A program made the translations under genes and the position numbers. A stretch of 59,106 nt of DNA, taken from NCBI GenBank assembly GCA_041859045.1, contig JBHELB010000051.1:1-59106 (forward strand), read 5' to 3'. Under the pieces are notes generated by a model. It worked only from the letters and a program-made list of their open reading frames with translations, searched no databases and was not told the DNA's origin. Below, one piece after another: positions 54,317-59,106 of this stretch (its first letter is position 1; every line of letters starts with the position of its first letter). This DNA is from JBHELB01 sp041859045 (GTDB lineage: Bacteria; Hydrogenedentota; Hydrogenedentia; Hydrogenedentales; SLHB01).

Positions 54317-55074
54317 GGGCAATCGCGGTCGCGCAGAATACCTTCCGCGAGGCGGTGCGGGATAAGGTGCTTTATGTTTTGCTCTTTTTCGCGGGCGTGG
54401 CCATCTTCGGCTCAAAGGCGCTCGGCTGGATCAGCATCGGGCAGGACGTCAAAATCGTCAAAGACATTTCCCTGGCCGCTGTTTCGATCTTTGGTGTGTT
54501 GATCGCGATCTTCGTGGGCACGAGTCTGGTCTATAAGGAGATCGACAAACGCACAATCTACACGATCCTCTGCCGCCCCATGGCGCGCTGGGAATTCATC
54601 GTGGGCAAGTATCTCGGGCTTGCGGCGTTGCTTGGCCTTGTCTGTGTGACCATGACCGCCATCGCCGCGCTGTATGTACGCATGCTGGGCGGCGCGCTCG
54701 ACGCCACCTTTTTCCTCGCCGCACTGCTCATCTACGCGCAACTCCTGCTCGTCACCGCGCTCGCCGTGCTCATGAGCGCGGTGGCTTCGCCCGTTCTGGG
54801 CGCGTTGATCGTCTTTTCGGTCTATATTCTCGGCAATGCAACGCGCATTCTCATCGATCTTCCGCCGCATTTTGAAGGAACAACGACCAAAACGGTCCTT
54901 GAGTTCCTTTACTATGTTCTCCCCAATCTCTCGAACTTCGATATCCGCGCCGAAGCCGCAAACGGCATCCCAGTCAATCCCGTGTATGTTGCGTGGGCGT
55001 TGGGGTACGGCGCGTTGTACACCACGATGCTCTTGGTGCTCGCGGCGCTGGCGTTTGAGGATAAGGACGTATGA
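54313..55074 (+). CDS. ABC-2 type permease
   Basis: 253 residues with about six membrane segments (VLYVLLFFAGVAIF, AAVSIFGVLIAIFVGTSLVY, LAALLGLVCVTMTAIAALYV and others). YKEIDKRTIYTILCRPMARWEFIVGKYLG is the conserved coupling region of ABC-2 permeases. Substrate unknown. Coupled to genes on both sides by 4-nt overlaps. Confidence 0.9.
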   Translation: MRAIAVAQNTFREAVRDKVLYVLLFFAGVAIFGSKALGWISIGQDVKIVKDISLAAVSIFGVLIAIFVGTSLVYKEIDKRTIYTILCRPMARWEFIVGKYLGLAALLGLVCVTMTAIAALYVRMLGGALDATFFLAALLIYAQLLLVTALAVLMSAVASPVLGALIVFSVYILGNATRILIDLPPHFEGTTTKTVLEFLYYVLPNLSNFDIRAEAANGIPVNPVYVAWALGYGALYTTMLLVLAALAFEDKDV

Positions 55075-56093
55075 AGGCTGCTCGCGCCGCCGTTGCCTTG
55101 GTCGTGGTTGTCGCGGTGCTCGCCTGCACCACGATGGCGCAGCGCCGAATGGACAACATGCGCGCCCATGAGTTTGACGAGCAACTGCTTTATTTGCCCA
55201 ACGAGAATCTGCTGAACCATTTCACCGCCGGGATGTCGAGCGTGATTGCGGACATTCTTTGGCTCAAATGTATTCAGTACACGTCGAAGCACTTCAAGGG
55301 CGACCTGAAGTTTACGTGGCTCGGCCACATGTGCGACACGATCACGCAACTCGACCCGTATTTCCTGGACGTCTATCGCTACGGCGGCATTTTCCTCGCG
55401 GCGCTCAAGGCCGACGACGATGCCAGCATCCGTCTTATGGAAAAAGGCGCGGCGTATCTTCCCGATCGCTGGGAGTTGCCCTATGAGATTGCGATGATCT
55501 ACCTCACTAACCGACGCGACCAGCCAGGAGCCGTCGAGGGCGCCGCCGCCTATCTTCGCGCCGCCGTCGCCACCGGCGCCGCCCCGCAGCACGTGCTCGA
55601 GGTCGCCCAAGGCCTACAGCGCAAGCACAATCTGTATGACCTTGAGCGCCAGATGTGGACGGAGATGAAGCAGAATCATCCCGACAAATTGATGCGCGAC
55701 CTCGCTATGCGAAAACTTATTCTGCTCGATATTCGAATCAAGCGGGATCGCCTCCAGTCGGAAATCGACGGTCATGTGCGGAAAAACGGCGCATTGCCCA
55801 AAGTAGGCGCGCTACAGGACGCGCTGGGCGGCCACTACTTTGTCGATGGCGCGGGGAAGATTCAGAACACGTCGCTCCTGGACGAGCAAGTGACGCGGAT
55901 GCTAACCCAACTCAAGGGCGCGATTGGCATCTACAAGAAACAAACCGCCGCGTTGCCGCCGAGCCTTGATGCGCTAGTACAAGACGGCATCTTGCATCAG
56001 CTCCCCAAGCACCCCTACGAGAACGGCGTGTGGTCGTACGCCCCGGCCACCGGGGACGTGACCAGTGCTATTCCTCATTTTCCGGCGTACTGA
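55071..56093 (+). CDS. TPR-like exported protein linked to the ABC transporter
   Basis: 340 residues: a signal anchor (AAVALVVVVAVLACTTMA), then helical repeats (FTAGMSSVIADILWLKCIQY, LDPYFLDVYRYGGIFLAAL, LPDRWELPYEIAMIYL) that look like divergent TPRs. The function is unknown, but an ATPase-permease-TPR triad in one coupled operon implies an accessory role at the membrane. Its end overlaps the convergent radical SAM gene by 19 nt. Confidence 0.8.
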   Translation: MKAARAAVALVVVVAVLACTTMAQRRMDNMRAHEFDEQLLYLPNENLLNHFTAGMSSVIADILWLKCIQYTSKHFKGDLKFTWLGHMCDTITQLDPYFLDVYRYGGIFLAALKADDDASIRLMEKGAAYLPDRWELPYEIAMIYLTNRRDQPGAVEGAAAYLRAAVATGAAPQHVLEVAQGLQRKHNLYDLERQMWTEMKQNHPDKLMRDLAMRKLILLDIRIKRDRLQSEIDGHVRKNGALPKVGALQDALGGHYFVDGAGKIQNTSLLDEQVTRMLTQLKGAIGIYKKQTAALPPSLDALVQDGILHQLPKHPYENGVWSYAPATGDVTSAIPHFPAY

Positions 56094-57190
56094 ATCTCGC
56101 AACAGCCCGCGCACACCCGAAACAGTCCCTTGCGCAATCGCCGCCGGAACGCGCACAGCTCCGGTCCATTCCAGATCGCGCGAAGCGATGTTTCTCGAAT
56201 GTTGCCCACTGTCTGAATCATGCACGGAAACACGTCGCCCTTGGCCCCCACGAAAAGATTGGTCCACGGCGCAAGACACCGAAAAGCCTCTGCCCGCAGA
56301 CCGCCGCTGTAATATGCGACGATCTGCTCGTCGGGCATGGACGGCATGCGCACGTCGATGCCCGCCTTGGCTCCCTCGACGCGCAGCGCGTCGAGACATC
56401 GCCGCACGGCGTCTGGCGCAATGCGCGGCAATTGAACCGAGTCGAGCGGCAACTCCGCGGGGTCAATGGTCCCTAACCCTTCAAGACTCGGGAAGCGAAT
56501 CTCGAGCGTGAGGTTGAGGATATCCGCGCCGGCCTGTGCGACGAGAGGAACCAGTTCCGGCAGGGACTCAACGTTGCCTTCTTGAAGCACGGCCGTCACG
56601 TGGACCAACGGCGTCCGCTGGCTTTTCGCCTGTCGCGCTTCGGCGATCGCTTCGAGCGCGCCCAACGTTCGGTCAAACGCGCCGGGCTGCTTAAGCAACC
56701 CATCATGCACCTCGCGCGGGCCTTCGAGCGAGAGCCCAATGAAGCCAAGCCCGCGTCCGCCCACGCGACGCGGCGCTTGCTCCACGCAAAACCGCGCGGT
56801 ATCCCCATCGATCCGCGTGCCGTTGGAGATGAAATGCGTGCGCCGCCGCGCCGAGGCATACTCCAGCAACTCCGCGAAATCCTCGCGCACCCACGGCTCG
56901 CCGCCGGTGAATGTGATTAGCGCGCCGCGCCCGGTCTGGCCAACGGCGTCTTTCCACTCCTGCGTGGTCAACTCGCCAGCGCGCTGTTCCTCGGGCGGCG
57001 TGCGGCGGTACCAATCCAGGTACTGGCACATCGCGCAACGCAGGTTGCAGCGCCGGGTGACCTCAAAGAAATAGTGCCACGCAGGCAGGGCCCGTCCCGC
57101 TGTCGAAAAGTGGTACGGCAGCGCGCTGTGCATCCGCACCGCTAGCCGGTAAAGGCTCGCGACGCTCAACCGGCTCTCGGACTCCGCCAT
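56075..57190 (-). CDS. radical SAM protein with SPASM-like C-terminus
   Basis: 371 residues. The cluster motif CNLRCAMC (CxxxCxxC), then TFTGGEPW, FISNGTRI and GLSLEGPREVHD. The C-terminus has FRCLAPW, DVFPCMIQT and VCAGCCEIQ, a SPASM-type Cys set. Such enzymes modify peptides or activate proteins, but no precursor gene is adjacent. It lies 3 nt after the nucleotidyltransferase stop on the same strand, so glycan- or glycolipid-related chemistry is possible. Confidence 0.88.
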   Translation of the reverse strand: MAESESRLSVASLYRLAVRMHSALPYHFSTAGRALPAWHYFFEVTRRCNLRCAMCQYLDWYRRTPPEEQRAGELTTQEWKDAVGQTGRGALITFTGGEPWVREDFAELLEYASARRRTHFISNGTRIDGDTARFCVEQAPRRVGGRGLGFIGLSLEGPREVHDGLLKQPGAFDRTLGALEAIAEARQAKSQRTPLVHVTAVLQEGNVESLPELVPLVAQAGADILNLTLEIRFPSLEGLGTIDPAELPLDSVQLPRIAPDAVRRCLDALRVEGAKAGIDVRMPSMPDEQIVAYYSGGLRAEAFRCLAPWTNLFVGAKGDVFPCMIQTVGNIRETSLRAIWNGPELCAFRRRLRKGLFRVCAGCCEIQYAGK

Positions 57191-57193
57191 CGC

Positions 57194-57922
57194 CTAGACG
57201 CTCACGCCGTGTTCGCGCGCCACCAGCAGGTTCGATCGCAATAACGCCTCGAAACTGCCGCAATCGGCCCACCAACCGTCAATCACCTCGTAGGTCATCA
57301 CGCCGCGGCGAATATACTCATTATTAACGTCGGTGATCTCGAGTTCGTTGCGCGCGCTGGGCACCAGCGTCTCGCAGATGTTGAATACGTCCCCGTCGTA
57401 CATGTAAATCCCAATCACCGCATTGCGACTGGGCGGGTCTTTGGGTTTCTCGATGATGCGCGTCACGCGCCCGTCCTCGACCACCGCCACGCCGAATTCG
57501 CTCGGGTTGTCCACTTCTTTCAGGAAAATCTTCGCCCCGCTCGGCTGGCGCTCGAAATCTTCCACCGCCGACCGAATGCTGCCTTGGACAAAATTGTCGC
57601 CAAGAATCACAACGACCTTGTCTCCGCCCACAAAGTGACGGGTCAGCGCAAGGGCATCGGCAATGCCCCCCTCGGTCTTCTGGTAGGTATAGTGCATCTG
57701 GCTCAGACCAAAATCCTCGCCGTTGCCGATCAGCCGCAGGAACTCGCCGGCGTTGTTTCCGCCCGTCACCAGCATAATCTCTGTAATTCCAGCATCCACA
57801 AGGGTTTGGATTGGGTAGAAGATCATGGGCTTGTTGTACACGGGCAGCAAGTGCTTGTTCGTCACGCGGGTCAACGGACGCAGCCGCGTGCCCAATCCCC
57901 CGGCCAGAACGACTCCCTTCAT
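57194..57922 (-). CDS. glucose-1-phosphate thymidylyltransferase-like nucleotidyltransferase
   Basis: 242 residues: GVVLAGGLGTRLRPLT (nucleotide-binding loop), NKHLLPVYNKPMIFYPI, VVILGDNF, EFGVAV and IIEKPKDPPSRNAVIGIYMYD are RfbA/RmlA family motifs. It makes dTDP-glucose or a similar sugar nucleotide from a sugar 1-phosphate. It is shorter than E. coli RfbA (~290), lacking part of the C-terminus, as in many bacterial variants. ATG 57922 follows GGGAGG. Confidence 0.9.
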   Translation of the reverse strand: MKGVVLAGGLGTRLRPLTRVTNKHLLPVYNKPMIFYPIQTLVDAGITEIMLVTGGNNAGEFLRLIGNGEDFGLSQMHYTYQKTEGGIADALALTRHFVGGDKVVVILGDNFVQGSIRSAVEDFERQPSGAKIFLKEVDNPSEFGVAVVEDGRVTRIIEKPKDPPSRNAVIGIYMYDGDVFNICETLVPSARNELEITDVNNEYIRRGVMTYEVIDGWWADCGSFEALLRSNLLVAREHGVSV

Positions 57923-58064
57923 AGCGCCTCCCTTCGGCCCCCGGCGGGCCGGTCCTTGTGGCGGGAGTATAGCACTGGGAGACCGGTGCGCGACAAGAGG
58001 GAAATGGGGAGGATCCGCACTTAATTCTTTCTGTCGAGGAAAGTAAAATATTGACAAAATCGAC

Positions 58065-58093
58065 TTGACAACACCTTTATCTCCTCGTATACT
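58065..58093 (+). promoter_or_regulatory. strong promoter of the porin gene
   Basis: TTGACA (58065-58070) and TATACT (58088-58093) with a 17-nt spacer: near-perfect sigma-70 consensus. A second TTGACA sits 14 nt upstream (58051-58056). It fits an abundant outer-membrane protein. Confidence 0.75.
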
Positions 58094-58099
58094 AGGCGG

Positions 58100-58399
58100 G
58101 CATGGGAGCGGTGCTTCCAATCGCGGCGTGGGCAATTTGCCGTGGGAAGTGCGCAGGGTAAGAAGCTCTTGTGAGAGAGCAACATCGGTTGTGGTCCCAC
58201 TTCTGGAGCCGGAAGGAGGGATGAAAACAGCACGGGCAACACTCCGGGAACCACAACGGGCAAACACGATGTGCCTATACATGCATGCTTGGCGTTTTGC
58301 TTTGAGCGTGCCCCGGACCATGGGAGGTCCGGAGACGGAAGGAACAGCGGCGGACAGTCCGCAGCTGGACAAAGACTACCTTGAGAAAGGAACTACGCA
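58100..58399 (+). promoter_or_regulatory. 300-nt structured 5' leader of the porin gene
   Basis: Between promoter and start the leader can form several hairpins: GTGCTTCC with GGAAGTGC (near 58112-58153), CCGGACC with GGTCCGG around ATGGGA (~58313-58334), and GCGGAC/GTCCGC (~58351-58363). No known riboswitch core is recognised. The length suggests post-transcriptional control such as sRNA pairing or mRNA stabilisation. Confidence 0.4.
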
Positions 58400-59106
58400 A
58401 TGACGCGTATGAAACTGACTATCGCTATGATCGCCCTTCTGGCGGCGGTTGCGGTTCCGGCGGTTGCCGAACTGCAGACGGTCACCGTGGGCGGCGCGGT
58501 CACGATTCGTGGCAACTGGTTCATGAACACGACTCCGGAGCCCACGGGCACCGAGATTCGTTGGCCGAACTTCTTCCTGGTGAAGCGCCCGCTGGGCGGC
58601 GTGCCGAATTTCAACGCCACCGGCATTCTGAGCAACTTCGCGTGGGACGAGAACACCAACGACCTCAAGTTCGTCGAACAGCGCACCCGCATCAATTTCA
58701 AGGCGGATTTCACGGACAACGTGAGCGCCTTCATTGAGCTGGACAGCTACGATGTGTGGGGCGAAGACTTCCGCTCGAACTACATCACCGGCGCGGACAA
58801 CCGTGCGGCGACGGGTAACGACGTGGAAATCCTTCAGTCCTACATCGAAGCCAACGAGATGTACGGCTACCCGGTCCGCCTGCGCATCGGCCGCCAGGAA
58901 CTGGCGTTCGGTAACCAGTGGCTGATCGGCGACAACGACGCCAACTCGTTCTTCACCGGCATCACCTTCGACGCCATCCGCGCCACGTACGCGACCGACC
59001 TGTTCACGGTTGACGCGTTCGCGGCCAAGTTGGCCGAAACCGGCGTGGCGGAGCAGGACGGCGACACCGACCTGTACGGCCTGTACGGCAGCTACCTGGG
59101 CATCGA
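58400..59106 (+). CDS. outer-membrane porin, alginate-export-like (partial, runs off window)
   Basis: 235 codons visible. Signal peptide (KLTIAMIALLAAVAVPAVA), then beta-barrel sequence with QRTRINFKADFTDNVSAF, LQSYIEAN and RLRIGRQELAFGNQWLIG...FDAIRATY, the pattern of the alginate-export porin family. It would form a channel for acidic or neutral sugars or other solutes in the outer membrane. ATG 58400 follows AAAGGA; a second ATG at 58409 is possible. The 3' end lies beyond the window. Confidence 0.8.
   Translation, partial: MTRMKLTIAMIALLAAVAVPAVAELQTVTVGGAVTIRGNWFMNTTPEPTGTEIRWPNFFLVKRPLGGVPNFNATGILSNFAWDENTNDLKFVEQRTRINFKADFTDNVSAFIELDSYDVWGEDFRSNYITGADNRAATGNDVEILQSYIEANEMYGYPVRLRIGRQELAFGNQWLIGDNDANSFFTGITFDAIRATYATDLFTVDAFAAKLAETGVAEQDGDTDLYGLYGSYLGI

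Overview
The window looks like a piece of a GC-rich, diderm, environmental bacterial genome. Evidence for an outer membrane is a complete type II secretion (T2SS) operon with a secretin and a beta-barrel porin at the right edge. A dockerin-tailed M4 protease, sigma-54 and STAS/anti-sigma signalling and many radical-SAM genes fit an uncultured PVC-like or Hydrogenedentota-like lineage; this placement is inference only. The first ~5 kb is less GC-rich than the rest and looks like an acquired defence-island fragment.

Layout. (1) 1-4850: the 3' part of an McrB-like AAA+ NTPase gene, followed by a 1345-residue multidomain protein. I read in it a DUF2357-like region, a cold-shock/OB-like domain, an Hsp70/actin-like (ASKHA) ATPase core and a second OB-like domain. 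(2) 4851-6809 (minus strand): a barnase-family toxin with two intact barstar-like immunity genes and one decayed one. Each of the last two barstars is preceded by a leftover C-terminus of a barnase gene, so the locus records repeated toxin/immunity cassette duplication and toxin loss. (3) 8229-17721 (plus): a compact RiPP-type operon. It holds an anchored secreted protein, a 73-residue Cys-rich precursor, a PqqD-like recognition protein, a B12-type radical SAM enzyme, a PqqD-fused SPASM radical SAM enzyme, a MacB-like ATPase and permease, a CPBP membrane protease and an ABC exporter. (4) 17769-28325 (minus): gspG-H-I-J-K-L-M-C-D-E-F, nearly all overlapping. (5) 28587-38044: a hybrid histidine kinase, a small hypothetical gene, a STAS/RsbW-like pair, an NtrC-family regulator and the large secreted M4 protease, a plausible T2SS substrate. 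(6) 38439-46647 (minus): a glycosyltransferase and membrane protein, then a six-gene sugar/polyol oxidation operon. (7) 46835-50075: a thiolase, a PIN/Phd-type toxin-antitoxin pair with a perfect palindromic operator, and an SPFH-domain protein followed by a 59-residue ribbon-helix-helix protein. (8) 50266-59106: a thymidylate-synthase-family enzyme, rsmI, a PAS protein with a dead kinase core, an ABC transporter with a TPR-like partner, a SPASM-type radical SAM enzyme, a sugar-nucleotide transferase and the start of an alginate-export-type porin behind a strong promoter and a long structured leader.

The most novel-looking items are the RiPP operon, the McrB plus Hsp70-like protein pair, and the fossilised barnase/barstar cassette array. 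A dispersed ~80-bp intergenic element with interlocked inverted repeats occurs at 8045 and 31422, and a simpler relative lies at 42955.
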